A DNA stretch of 64,000 nucleotides. It comes from Paralichthys olivaceus (taxonomy: Eukaryota > Chordata > Actinopteri > Pleuronectiformes > Paralichthyidae). Both the position numbers and the translations under genes were made by a program. This document shows, in pieces, positions 53,396-64,000 of the stretch (position 1 is its first letter; every line of letters starts with the position of its first letter). The notes beneath the pieces were generated by a model, which made no database searches, was not told the DNA's origin, and saw only the letters and a list, made by a program, of their open reading frames with translations. The stretch covers positions 11,667,001-11,731,000 of the forward strand of contig NC_091111.1 in assembly GCF_024713975.1 (NCBI RefSeq). Direction: 5' to 3'.

Positions 53396-56300
53396 TCAGT
53401 TTATAAGTATACACACCTGCTGCTGCATGCTGGTACAAGTTAATCTTTTAGAGCAGCACAATAAGGCCAAAACATAATATGAGCACAAACTTGAGATAAA
53501 ACTGTCAGGCACAAGATTATACAAACTTTCAGGCCTCACACCACAACTCCACTACACACAACACTACAGGTAAAGAAGCGAATTATGAAATGGCAATTCA
53601 GTTTGATTATCAGGCTCAAGACTAAAGTTATTCTGCTGTTGTCACAGAATATATTTGTATTCATTCCAGTTCTAATAATCCATTATTATTCATTTGTAGA
53701 AGAACACGTCCTGTACGTCCCACTGTCTTTCCCACTGTGTCCCACCAGATGTCAGCACATTACACTTCCTCTATCTGCAGCACACACTTTGATACAGGCC
53801 TACACAACATCTGATTATTTTCTACAGTGTTCTTATTTCTAAATTTCAGTTGTACGCATGTATGCACTTCTTGGTCAGTGGAATACACTTCATTACTATA
53901 ACTTATTTATCTATTTTTGCCCAATTACGAGGAGAAAACATAAGATAATAAGAATATAACAAGGCCTTTTGCCATTTTAGGTCTAGCTTTTCCACTTAAA
54001 AACACCACATTAACTTTACTGGAACTTAGTTTGAAGCAGTAGCATGTATATCGTGATGAATCCGTGCTGCACAGACATGGATCAGGTTAGTAAACAGTGA
54101 GGAAGGTGACTGCAAAGTTTTGGGTGGAAGTTGGAGGAGGATCCGTGGAATCACAACAACAGATCTACAGACGCTCTGCGCACACACGCGTCAGCTACAC
54201 AGTGTTTGTAGATCAGTGGAGCGCTTGTTTTCTTCACCCCGACGTCCTCCTACAAACATTTGCACGTCGCTCGACCCCCCTGCTCCCGTGTCCTCTGCAT
54301 GGACTTCAGGTTTCTAACTCACCATGGCCTCAGTCCTCTCGTAGCCGCCGCGGGCTGTGTTCGCTCCCATGGCCGGAGCTGGCTGCAAGTGTCCCGTCTC
54401 CCTGGCCGTGTTCAAGCGCTCTCTGTCGGTGGCGCCGCGCGGCTGCGGTGGGTCCGCTCCACGGTCGCTGCTGCCGGGCTGGAGGCTCGGGGAGCGAGGC
54501 CTGCAGGAGGCCGCCCGCCCCTCCAGCGCCGTGAGAGCCGCCAGCTTTTACCGACACACCGCCTTCTTCTGTTTCTCCTGCCAGGAGTCCATGAGGGAGA
54601 GTCTGAGGACCTGCTACCTGTACCTGAACCAAACCAGCCGGAGCTTCGCGGCCGTGATTCAGGCGCTGGACGGGGAGCTGAGGTGGGTAAACAGGGGCTT
54701 AGTCCAGGTGAGGAGCGGGAGGGGTGTGTCTCCAGGCATGTTGTCCTCAAGTGCACAGGCTGCAGCACCTTCCTGTGCAAAACACATGTAGAGAAGACAA
54801 TTTATATACAGTGGAAACTACTATCAGCTGCAGACTTCCTTGAATTCAATCCATTTGTTGTATATATTTACATTTGTCCTGGTATAACCTCAGAAACAGT
54901 CCATAACTGATGGTATTTCCTGTGGAGGATTTCCATGCATGCTCCCTAGAGTGATTCAACAATGGCCTTAACTCTCACACATTTTGTAGAAAGATATGTT
55001 ATCAGTTTGACCACAGGCTGCAGTGTCAGATGTCCTAAATGCTCTGCAGGTCAGTTTTTTTTAAGGACTTGAACATTATTTGAATGACAACACATCAAAT
55101 GCACATCAGCAGTTTCAAATTCACTCTGTTAGTTTGCTTGTTGCTGCAGGATAAGATCTGATCTCTGATGATCGTCTTGCAAAGCACCCGATCATCTACG
55201 GAGATGTGTTTACGTGCTATGTCACAAGCATTTTTTCACTTGTGTTCAAACTGTCTTTGCGTCGTTTAATTTAGTCTATAAAATTAACATTTATGCAGCA
55301 ATGTTTTCAAAAAGCTTAATTTGATCTCCCACATTCAACAATTTATAGTTTTGCTTGATCGATAACTTAAATGATTCAGGAAGGATTCAGGTGCTGTGTA
55401 ACAGGTTTTAAAAGAAAAGCTTTTGCAGATTGATGCTTCATTTATCTATAAAGCTGCTTTCAGACATGCACTGAAGTCTGGATTCAAGGGCTTTTGGCGA
55501 TAAGGGCCAACACCAGTGTTGAGGTCCTAAACACAAACGCATTATTCCTGCAGCAGAATTTATACATCATGTCCGGCCTCCTGCATGCAGTAACACAAAG
55601 ACATTAATAACAGATTACGTTTAAATCCTCCTTGTAACCTGCCACGGGAAACAGATAACTGCTGCTGCTGTTTCTAATTTAAGCTCAGTCTACAGGTCAG
55701 AACTGTCAGTAAAGAAATGACAGCTGTTTGTAAACACACATCTTTAGTGTGTGTGTGTGTGTACTTTATATATCCTCGTTCAAACCTGATCTGCTTTGAC
55801 CCCAGAGTCATGTATGTTATTTTGGTCATTTAGTAAATCAGTGATGAGGCAGTTTTTCAGCCAGCTCCCACACACAACTCCACGCTGACTCATTGTCCTC
55901 TCTCTACCATCCAGACATGCAGTTTGTATTTTCTACTTGGTGCTGCGAGCGCTGGACACAGTGGAAGATGACATGAGCATCCCCCTGGACAAGAAAGTCC
56001 CCATGCTGAATGATTTCCACACCTTCCTGTACCAGGACGACTGGTGCTTCACTGAGAGCCAGGAGAAAGATCGGCAGGTCCTGGAGGATTTCCCCACGGT
56101 CAGTGGTTCTGCATGGTCGCACATAGCAGGGTAGGGGCAGGTGCATCAGGATCTCAAGGTTTTTTTTAAAACTAAAATCTTCTTGTGTCCTTTCAATCCA
56201 GATATCACTGGAATTCAGAAACCTTGCTCAGGAATACAGAGATGTCATTTCAGATATCTGTCACCGTATGGGAGTGGGAATGGCCGAATTCCTGGAGAAG

Positions 56301-57926
56301 AAAGTGGGATCTATGAAGGAGTGGGACCAGGTGAGTGTGAGACTTGTGTCACTGTATATAAGGAGAATAACAATAGCTATGATAATTACAATGGCACTGA
56401 GAAGAGCCCATATTTAATTAAAATCCACGAATTATAGATGTTATGAGTTTAATTAACCAAAATATGAATAGCTTTTTTGCCATATATGATGATTTTATGC
56501 TTTCAAACTTGCATTAATATCAGTTTGCAGCTTCATTCCTCATTAATAATATTCTCACACACCTCACACATGTCTCTGACAGTTTGTTTGTTGTGCATGA
56601 TACAACTGTAGAACTGTTTTTTCCTCTGTGCAGTATTGCCACTATGTGGCCGGGCTGGTCGGCATTGGCCTGTCTCAGCTCTTCTCTGCGTCTCAGCTGG
56701 AGGACCCTGAGGTGGGGCGGGACATCGAGCTGGCCAACTCCATGGGCCTGTTTCTCCAGAAGACCAACATCATCCGTGACTATCTGGAGGACACGCAAGT
56801 GGGACGTGCCTTCTGGCCACAAGAGGTAGGAGCCGGTTCTTTAGTCTGATATGAGAGTTTGTCTGTGTGACCTGAGCCCACAGTTATCCAGAGTAATACG
56901 AGAAAGAAAAAGAATAACTATTATCAAAGTGACATATATTCCTTGAAAAACAAATACATTGACCATGTGATGCGTCCTTGTGTCCCTTTGCAGGCTTGGA
57001 GTCAGTTTGCAGGTCGTCTTGAGGACCTAGCCCAGCCGGACAAGCTGGAGTCGGCTCTGTCGTGTCTCAACCTGCTGGTCACTGATGCTCTGCGACACGT
57101 CCCGGATGTCATCGCCTACCTGTCGCGGCTGCGCAACCAGAGCGTCTTCAATTTCTGTGCTATTCCACAGGTATTGACTGATATGTCACTCAAAGATTGT
57201 TTTGTGCTTTTAGCTCTCAACGCGTCCATCTGCCAACAAACACTCAATCAGTTCATCTGTGAAACTTTGCCAAGATGGACTTTAAGATCATCCTGCTTCC
57301 TCTGTCCAACCAGTGGAACCGAAAGACAATCATGTCAAACTGAGAAATTTTAACATCTGAGAAAACAAAACCAGCAAGTGTCAAATGTCAAAACAAATTT
57401 AGCACATTAGTTGATTTCTTCCCCTTGTCTATGGGTAATTCCTCTGTTGACCAGGTGATGGCGATAGCTACATTATCAAAGTGCTACAACAACCCCATGG
57501 TGTTCCAGGGAGTAGTAAAGATCAGGAAGGGACAGGCTGTCACCCTCATGATGGAGGCCACCAACATGAGAGCTGTGCACACTATCATCAGCCAGTACAG
57601 CCAGGAGGTGGGTGTGTTGTCATTGCTGTATCCTCTGCTAACATTTCATTTCAACACACTTTAACACAATTTTCATATTCGCTCTCTTCTCTCTGCAGAT
57701 TTTACAGAAGGTCTCCCTCACCGACCCGTCCCGGGACAAGACCCTGCACATCCTGGCTCTGATCAGAGAGAAGTCTGCGCTGTCACAGTCCACCATCCCC
57801 TCCAGGACCCACCACCTGTCGCCCATGTACCTGTCCGCCGCCATGCTGCTGGCCGCCCTCAGCTGGCAGTACCTCAGCACCACTGCTGCACAGGCGCAGG
57901 GCACCGGCAACGTACAGGGACAGTGA
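52458..57926 (+). CDS. fdft1: Farnesyl-diphosphate farnesyltransferase 1 (squalene synthase)
   Basis: Condenses two farnesyl diphosphates to squalene with NADPH, the first committed step of sterol synthesis, at the ER membrane. Eight coding exons: 52458-52556, 54585-54682, 55915-56098, 56202-56330, 56634-56825, 56994-57170, 57455-57607 and 57699-57926, giving 1260 nt and 419 residues (human 417). Starts [16 protein letters not shown]. First Asp-rich motif DTVEDD at 80-85 and second DYLED at 219-223, at the same residue numbers as human. Also [35 protein letters not shown] and [11 protein letters not shown]. The C-terminal hydrophobic segment [17 protein letters not shown] is the ER anchor. 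The C-terminal tail (Gln/Gly-rich) differs from mammals. The promoter looks sterol-responsive. An alternative first exon is suggested upstream of exon 2. ctsb follows on the same strand. Confidence 0.97.
52951..53391. repeat. Three-copy tandem repeat (131-137 bp) ending in (GA)n, fdft1 intron 1
   Basis: Units start at about 52951, 53082 and 53219. Each has cctctgcagacactgatg or a variant, then ccaggctcttactttgatag, gccacatcacagttaac and gataatcaatagatggag, and ends in a GA tract. The third unit is slightly altered and its GA tract (53327-53391) is the longest and purest. Confidence 0.9.
54369..54584 (+). other. Possible alternative first coding exon of fdft1
   Basis: From an ATG in good context (cccatgg) at 54369 the frame stays open for 72 codons straight into the known exon 2 (GAG at 54585, preceded by gccag). 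The sequence is GC- and CpG-rich, with [20 protein letters not shown] then [18 protein letters not shown], and has many Arg/Ser/Ala and few acidic residues, like a mitochondrial presequence. If transcribed from its own promoter it would replace the usual 33-residue exon-1 peptide. It could also be chance openness of GC-rich DNA, or intron sequence. Confidence 0.35.
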
Positions 57927-59789
57927 AACCCCTTCACCCTCACCTTCCCTGGGGGGGGGGGGGCTACAGACTCAGAAACCCCCTCTGCCCACTCTGAAGG
58001 TCTGGCTCCGCTGTCACTCGAGGACTCTGATGCACCTCTCCCTCACTTTCTCCTCGTCAATATGGCCGACATAGGACTGTAGACTGCAGGGGGCGCTCTG
58101 GTAGCAGGCGTGTCTCATTAGGTTTGAAGGTGATTTGTCGTCGCCCTCCTGCATCTGGATTAATTATTACACACAGTGTTGTGAGGTTATATTCACCAGC
58201 ATAAATGGCACATTGAAATAATTCAGGGGTGTTTTATTATCATTTCATGTTTACGCTGATCATGTGTTTCCTCTTTTTTTGATTAGTTTTAAACATTTCG
58301 ACCCATTGAAATTATTGAGCATATGTAAATATGTCAAGACATCAATAATAGATATAATTTCTCTTTTGAATGAAATGTTTAAATATGCTAAACACGTCAC
58401 TGCCTATTTTAGGATTAAGTGGCTGAGTCACCAACCTTCAGGTTGTTTTTTTAATAACTCCTATAAAATCCTATTTTTCACGTCAAATCAAAGCAATCTT
58501 AAAGGAGACCTATTCATGGTTATTACTTGAACAGGTTTACATCTTCTAATGTTCAGGAAACTTTCCTCATACTGTCCATTACTGCAGCTCCTCTTTTTAG
58601 CCTCTGTCGCTTGGTAGGAAATGTTGCTCTTGATTTACCTGGAGTTGATAGGGGGGCGTGTCAGGCTAGGTGCTAGGCGTGCATCAGGGCTGTTCGGATG
58701 AATTTTCTAAAATATAATTCAAATTTAAAAAAAAGATGTATTCTATTCAAATGCTGTAATTACTCTTAGAACGTGTATTTTTTGTTTATAAATTCGCTGA
58801 CACGGCGGCCTCTGCATGTAGTCCACGTAGGGAATGTGCCTTTACTGCAGCGCCACTGCTGCACACTCACACTGGTTCCGAGACAGAGTGTGCGCAACAA
58901 AAACTGCCCATGATGTTGTCACTATCGGTGACATATTCTAGCGATACAGCAACTTTCATGAAAGGTGTACCGATATCAAAATAACAAAAACTGTTTATTT
59001 TGCTGTGAACCGCTCGTGGAGGAAATATCCTGAATTTGTAGAGGAGCAGACAGAGACACTTTGCTGTATACGTGGTATATATTAAGAATAAGCTATATAT
59101 TATTAGAAAAATTCATAAAAATCTGAATGTAAGTTGAATTTAAAAAATGATAAGTATGAAATTCGAATGGGATTATAGAGGAAGAGCCCTAGCGCGTGTT
59201 ATTATGCAAATGTAAGACTATCGACGAGGTGTTTTAGGAGCTTCAGTGTTTTTGGAGGGAGAGAGGAGTTTCCTTTACCACAGACTTCAGCTTTTTAACT
59301 TTGCAGAATTTTTACAAACATAAGAAAAACACTGGAGGAAGGAAAAACTGAAAAACCATAATATGTCTTCTTTAATATTCCACTTCTGTTTCTGTAGGAG
59401 AAACTCTTTAACTGTTACAGCAGTGCACTTCTCTCATTAGCACTGTCTGTATGTGCTGCGTAGATGTGGGTAGCATCCCAACACTCTTCTGTCTCTGTTC
59501 GTTCAACTCAATGTACTTTGAAATAGGAGAAAAAAAGCAAAAAGAAGAGTGTAATTCTGAGGTGGCTTCGTCCGATGTGTACTGTTGGTGTGAATTTATT
59601 GAACAAATATAATGTCTTTGATATGCGAGAGAGAAACCTATATTGAGACTGCTATAGCTGAAGTGTCCTTAAAGCAGCTTTGGTGAGTAGAAAGGCCGGC
59701 ACACAGAAACCTTGCACCGAACCAAAGGAGAGCTACAAACATTGCTATGTAATGTGAAACTTTCATTTGTATATATTTGAACAAATAAA
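57927..59789 (+). other. fdft1 3' UTR with polyadenylation signal
   Basis: No coding exon follows the fdft1 stop. AATAAA at 59784-59789 is a good polyadenylation signal, giving a 3' UTR of about 1.9 kb. It contains a G-run at about 57950-57963 and an inserted transposon-like element at 58685-59190. Confidence 0.55.
58685..59190. mobile_element. Non-autonomous DNA-transposon-like element, about 505 bp
   Basis: Begins cagggctgttcggatgaatt and ends ttcgaatgggattatagagg aagagccct, so agggct/agccct ends are inverted, with a second matching block attcaaat/attcgaat. Flanks gcgtgcat and gcgcgtgt are only loosely similar 8-mers, as a decayed hAT-type target duplication could be. There is no transposase frame. 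Confidence 0.45.
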
Positions 59790-60180
59790 GAGCTGAAACT
59801 ATGGAAACGGCCTCAAAGCTGATTGTGCAGAAAACAAGTTTACAGCTGGTGGATTTTAGTGGACTGACCTCGATGTTATAAATTCTACACTGTAAAGTGA
59901 CTTTCTTTTCTTTTACAGCAGTAGGTTAAAAGTTTAGTTGTGCTTTGATTCGTGGTTTTATGTCTGTGTATGTGTGCAGCAATAGGAAATCACACATTCA
60001 AATAAAACAATGGGCATGGATGATTTTTTTTTTAGTTAGCAGTAATTACATTTAGTTTTTTAGAAATCATTACCACCATTGTCATATGTTGAACAGCATC
60101 TGTTAACCTTTGGAAACAGTTTGTTGGTCATGTGAGATTTAAATTGATGATGAATCCATAACTCAGACATGTGATTATAT
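59790..60180. other. fdft1-ctsb spacer
   Basis: No gene. Short intergenic spacer, AT-rich; the ctsb promoter must lie at its right end. Confidence 0.5.
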
Positions 60181-60199
60181 AACTGGTGGCTTGTAAAAA

Positions 60200-60298
60200 G
60201 GAGAGAAGTAAAAACACAGAAGAGGAGCGGTGATTTGTTCAGTGAGGAAAAGGAGCTGCCCAGAAGAAGAGCATCAGTCGAGGAAAGAAACAACACAG
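60200..60298 (+). other. Probable ctsb noncoding first exon
   Basis: A purine-rich segment ends in caacacag|gtaaaagt at 60298/60299, a good donor, and the next acceptor (tgtcgcag) lies one base before the ctsb ATG. The 5' boundary is a guess. Confidence 0.45.
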
Positions 60299-60579
60299 GT
60301 AAAAGTTGAGATGATAATTGCTGTTCAGGTAATCTTTATTTTACAATTTAAAGTTGTGTATACTTGGCTTGATGGTTTTTATTATTAACAAACATAGTTT
60401 TATGAATAAGTAATTTGACAAGTGAATTAATTGCAACAGATTTTTGGTAGGAATCTTTCTTATTTCTAATAATTAATGTTCTGTGAAATCTTCACAACAC
60501 CACAGATCTCATTTCTAACCACACGTCGTAGTTGAGGGGTTGATTTTAAAATCTTGCTGACTGTCGTATGTGTCGCAGG

Positions 60580-60979
60580 ATGCATGGACTTGTCCTCCTC
60601 TGTGTGCTGGCGACTGTCTCTGCCTCCTGGTCTCGGCCTCACCTCGACCTCCTCTCCTCTGAGATGGTCAACTTCATTAACAAGGCCAACACCACGTGGA
60701 TGGTGAGATCATCTTAAACCTCTGATCATATACTTCAGGGTACTTGCTGGTTTTCAGGTGACCTCTGCAACTATTGCAGCTGTGATGTGAAGTGGAGGAA
60801 TTGCAGATTTCAATCAAAAAGAAGAGTTGATGTTATTTGATGTGACTAATGGTTTTTTGCTCCAGGCCGGACAGAACTTCCATAACGCTGACATCAGCTA
60901 TGTGAAGGGACTGTGTGGGACCATACTGAACGGACCCAAGCTGCCAGAGGTGTAAGTTTTAACTACACTAAACCACAGG

Positions 60980-61016
<37 letters not shown>

Positions 61017-63053
61017 TGTAGTCTCTCACATGTCCAAACAGGACAGTGCTTCAGTGATTCGTCCCCTCTCGTTCACAGGGCTCATAATATTGAAAACTTG
61101 CAGCTTCCAGACAACTTTGACCCACGTCAGCAGTGGCCCAACTGTCCCACCCTCCGACAGATCAGAGACCAGGGCTCCTGTGGATCCTGCTGGGTGAGAC
61201 TGATGGATTTTGAAAAAGGAATGGCATTTTTTAGAGTGCATACCTCCACTAAGGCCCAACAGTCGCCTTAAATCACACCAAATGTAACACACTCATAGGT
61301 ATCAGTCCCCTAAATATGCCAGATTTTTCTCACAATGTTAAAGAAAAGGAAAAAAGGAAAATCCAAGACTGCTACCTTCCTCTGGATCTGTGCCAAAAAT
61401 AGACAGGTTCTTTTTTGGCCTATGTCCCATCCTTCCTCTAAGGTTCTTGGAAATATTATCTGTAGTGTTTGCCAAATCCTGATAAGATACATATAATGAA
61501 AACATAACATCCTTGGCAGAGGTAACAAAGAAGAGGCCATAAAGATGCCAAGAGGAGGTCAGTTCATCTATAAAACAAGCATTCCTCCTTTTTTAATGTC
61601 TCCCAGGCCTTCGGGGCAGCCGAGGCGATGTCTGACAGGCTATGTATCCACAGCAGCGGTCAGATCTCTGTGGAGATCTCAGCTGAAGATCTGCTTTCCT
61701 GCTGTGATGAATGTGGCATGGGGTGAGTGTCTGTGGAACAAACCCAGTGTAACTATGGTCTTTTAAGAGTAACACTGAACAACGCATGTGGTGTTTTTAT
61801 TGGTCGTAGCTGTTATGGTGGTTTTCCCTCTGCTGCCTGGGAATTCTGGGGGAAAAAAGGACTCGTGACAGGAGGCCTGTACGGCTCGAAAGTTGGTAAG
61901 TGTGCACAGAAAAGGGTTTACAAAGCTGCTCGGACAGACTGAACTGAGACTGATAGTTGTTATGTGTGCTAAAAGGCTGTAGGCCCTACTCCCTCGCTCC
62001 CTGTGAGCATCATGTGAATGGAACTCGTCCTCCATGTCAGGGGGAACAAGAGACTCCCAAGTGTGAGGAGATGTGCATCAATGGATACTCACCCTCCTAC
62101 CCGAAAGACAAACACTTTGGTATTAACATTTAAATTGATCACATTTTTCTCCCACACTATATTTTATACAACATCCTGTTTTAATTTGAACTTTTATGAG
62201 ATTCTGTTTTGTTTTTTCAGCGAGACTCACGTACAGCGTCCCCTCCCAGCAGGAGCAGATCATGACTGAGCTGTACAACAACGGGCCTGTGGAGGCAGCT
62301 TTCTCTGTGTATGCTGACTTTCTGCTGTTTAAGACTGGTGAGGCTTATCCTATATATAATTTATGCACACAAACTTCTCCCTTATCAACATGTTAACATG
62401 AACCTGTATTGTGTATTGATGGTAAATCCTTTGCTTATACTTACTGAGACTTACAAGACCATCTTTGGTCATTGTAGCATTTATAAAGGTGCAGCGTGTA
62501 GAATGAATCCCCACTAGTGAGATCATCAGTAGGAATAGCTTATATTCAATTTCTGACAACAGATCCCTTTCACCTAAATCCTACACATTGGACCTTTAAG
62601 TAAATGATGTTGAAAAACGAAAGAACATCACTCCTCTGATCCTGTGATGTAAATGTTTTGCATTTTTATTGTATTTTTACAACACATAAAATGCATGTTG
62701 TGTTTTTATTACTGTAGGTGTGTATCAGCATGTGACAGGGGAAATGCTTGGTGGCCATGCCATCAAGATCCTCGGCTGGGGGGAGGAGAACGGGACGCCC
62801 TACTGGCTGGCTGCCAACTCTTGGAACAGTGACTGGGGAGACAAAGGCACGGCAAAATGTCAAATTTTCTCTGTATCTGTCACACATCTTTCACGTGCAG
62901 AACGGGCTGATGTGAGAATATCTGGCAATGTGGTGAGAGAGAAGTTTTGGTGTCAATACATTTTTTTTATTTTCAGGTTTCTTCAAAATCAAGCGAGGAA
63001 ATGACGAGTGTGGTATTGAGTCAGAGGTGGTGACAGGAATCCCACTGAACTAG
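60580..63053 (+). CDS. ctsb: Cathepsin B, lysosomal papain-family cysteine protease
   Basis: Lysosomal endopeptidase and dipeptidyl carboxypeptidase. Nine coding exons: 60580-60702, 60866-60951, 61079-61193, 61607-61722, 61810-61895, 61976-62119, 62221-62337, 62718-62846 and 62977-63053, giving 993 nt and 330 residues. Signal peptide [15 protein letters not shown], then a propeptide containing [15 protein letters not shown]. The mature enzyme starts near [14 protein letters not shown] (about 79). Catalytic Cys107 in DQGSCGSCW, His276 in [11 protein letters not shown] and Asn296 in NSWNSDWGD. The occluding loop has the His187-His188 pair (CEHHVNG), which marks cathepsin B among papain relatives. 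Intron 8 has a GC donor in this model (aaag|gcacgg). Introns 3 and 7 contain repeat insertions and intron 2 a (GT)n. The fdft1-ctsb neighbourhood matches human 8p23.1. All catalytic residues are intact. Confidence 0.97.
61246..61520 (+). repeat. Dispersed SINE-like repeat in ctsb intron 3
   Basis: tacctccactaaggcccaac, cacactcataggtatcagtc, tctcacaatgttaaagaaaa, tatgtcccatccttcctcta and atccttggcagaggtaac follow the same block order as the copy at 42786. Confidence 0.6.
62484..62599. mobile_element. Short MITE-like element in ctsb intron 7
   Basis: The ends taaaggtgcagcgtgtagaa and ctacacattggacctttaa are inverted and match the family of the 23367-23678 element. It looks like a short internally deleted relative, 116 bp long. 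Confidence 0.55.
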
Positions 63054-63095
63054 ATACAATGAGTCATGGCTGCAGAGGAAGACCTTCTTGTTCTC

Positions 63096-63101
63096 AATAA
63101 A
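63096..63101 (+). terminator. ctsb polyadenylation signal
   Basis: AATAAA lies 43 bp after the ctsb stop, followed by a T-rich stretch. The 3' UTR is therefore very short. Confidence 0.75.
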
Positions 63102-63104
63102 CAA

Positions 63105-63850
63105 TTATATTGATCTCCAGCTTATTATATTCTATTCTTTTCACATGGGTTGAACAGTAGAGTAAGGTAATCCAAAGAGTTAGAAATAAAGACAAGTTCA
63201 AGGAAATCTGAAAAGGCATGAGTGAGATGTTTTAAATCAGAGATGCAATGAAACATTAAAATTATCTTTACAGTTATAGCTTAGAGTTATAGCGTGTTTG
63301 AAACCAACTATTATAAAATTTATGCAAACAAAATGACTTGTAAGGGTGGCCAACCCTTTAATAGACTGGACCCATCATGATACATTAAAAAGAAAGCTCT
63401 CAGTCTGTTTCCATGTCTAGGAATCACAGAGGTGACATTATCCTCCAATCAAAAATATTTGAGATCTGTTAGGTGCAGTTAGAAAAAATGATTTTAAATC
63501 TTTTTGCAGTTTTACAAGTTTTCAAATTTTAAGTGGTGTAAGTTTAGAAATTGTTTGTCATAGACATAGGATTACAAAATCCCCAATAAGATAAGATAAT
63601 ATTCCCTTGTTACAGCAGCAGACAGGTCAGAATGAGGTAGACAAGAGAATACAAATAGAAAAGGAGTCAAAATAATAATAATAATAATAATAACTAAATA
63701 ATAAATTTAAAAAATCACTATGGAAGAAAATGTTGTTCGTATGGGAGTGTGTCAGTAAAGGGTAGTAATAATATAATATAATATAATATAATATAATATA
63801 ATATAATATAATATAATAAAAATCCCGCATGTACACATTGAATATGTTCT
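63105..63850. other. AT-rich spacer with simple repeats
   Basis: No gene is certain. It contains a dispersed-repeat tail inverted at about 63585-63660 (cccaataagataagataata), an (AAT)n run at about 63672-63692, and a pentanucleotide (ATAAT)n of about 10 units at 63768-63819. Confidence 0.6.
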
Positions 63851-63854
63851 TTCT

Positions 63855-64000
63855 GCAATACCCAAATTAAACACAAGAGGAGGAGCAGCGCTAATGCTCC
63901 CAAAAATAAAGAGGATGAAAAAGAAGAAGAGAGGCGCATGCGGGTTTGGTGACCTCCATGTTTGTAGTCCCCCTGTGAGGGGGAGTCGAGGGGGCGGAGC
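63855..64000 (-). promoter_or_regulatory. Right-edge promoter-like patch with possible minus-strand first exon
   Basis: A G+C-rich patch contains gcgcatgcg (63934-63942), close to the NRF1 consensus, and a terminal GC box ggggcggagc. On the minus strand an ATG at 63939, inside the NRF1-like motif, opens MRLSSSFSSSLFLGALALLL followed by more Leu-rich residues and then WVLQK, like a signal peptide or signal anchor. A weak donor (gtattg) lies just after. Either a minus-strand gene starts here or the promoter serves a gene to the right. Neither is identifiable. Confidence 0.3.

Noticed and set aside
54330-54780. Minus-strand frames opposite fdft1 exon 2
   Set aside because: CpG-rich shadows; the plus strand encodes the conserved squalene synthase exon.

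Overview
This looks like a ray-finned (teleost) fish chromosome. The genes are compact and multi-exon with canonical GT-AG introns, the spaces between them are AT-rich, there are many long (CA)n/(GT)n tracts, and several dispersed repeat types typical of percomorph fish occur. No transcript evidence was available. Gene models were built by hand from reading frame, splice sites, phase continuity and family resemblance; every multi-exon model except the deaminase-like 5' end sums to a clean multiple of three.

Left block (about 1-22.6 kb, mostly minus strand). A CpG-rich promoter at 1.1-1.8 kb probably drives a minus-strand gene that leaves the window. Next come two tandem HIT-family genes resembling hint3, each with five exons and identical intron phases, then a complete 16-coding-exon ncoa7 (LysM, GRAM-like and TLDc domains). 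An intact tRNA-Glu(CTC) lies just upstream of the ncoa7 CpG promoter. NCOA7 followed by HINT3 on one strand is the same order as on human 6q22.

Middle block (about 22.6-37.9 kb). This is a gene-poor stretch with microsatellites, two of which form inverted (GT)n/(CA)n pairs, several short transposon-like repeats, and a few GC-rich islands with GATA motifs that could be gata4 regulatory elements.

Right block (about 38-64 kb). It holds gata4 (six coding exons, +), an unfamiliar minus-strand gene with a zinc-dependent deaminase signature (HxE and PC...C), fdft1 (squalene synthase, +) behind a promoter that looks sterol-regulated, and ctsb (cathepsin B, +) with a probable GC-AG intron. GATA4-FDFT1-CTSB is the human 8p23.1 order. 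Human NEIL2, normally between GATA4 and FDFT1, was not seen here, and the deaminase-like gene occupies that interval.

The genes do not form a single pathway. The most novel item is the deaminase-like gene at 47.8-49.5 kb. Other points worth checking are a possible second first exon of fdft1 with a mitochondrial-type presequence, the hint3 tandem duplication and the ctsb GC donor.
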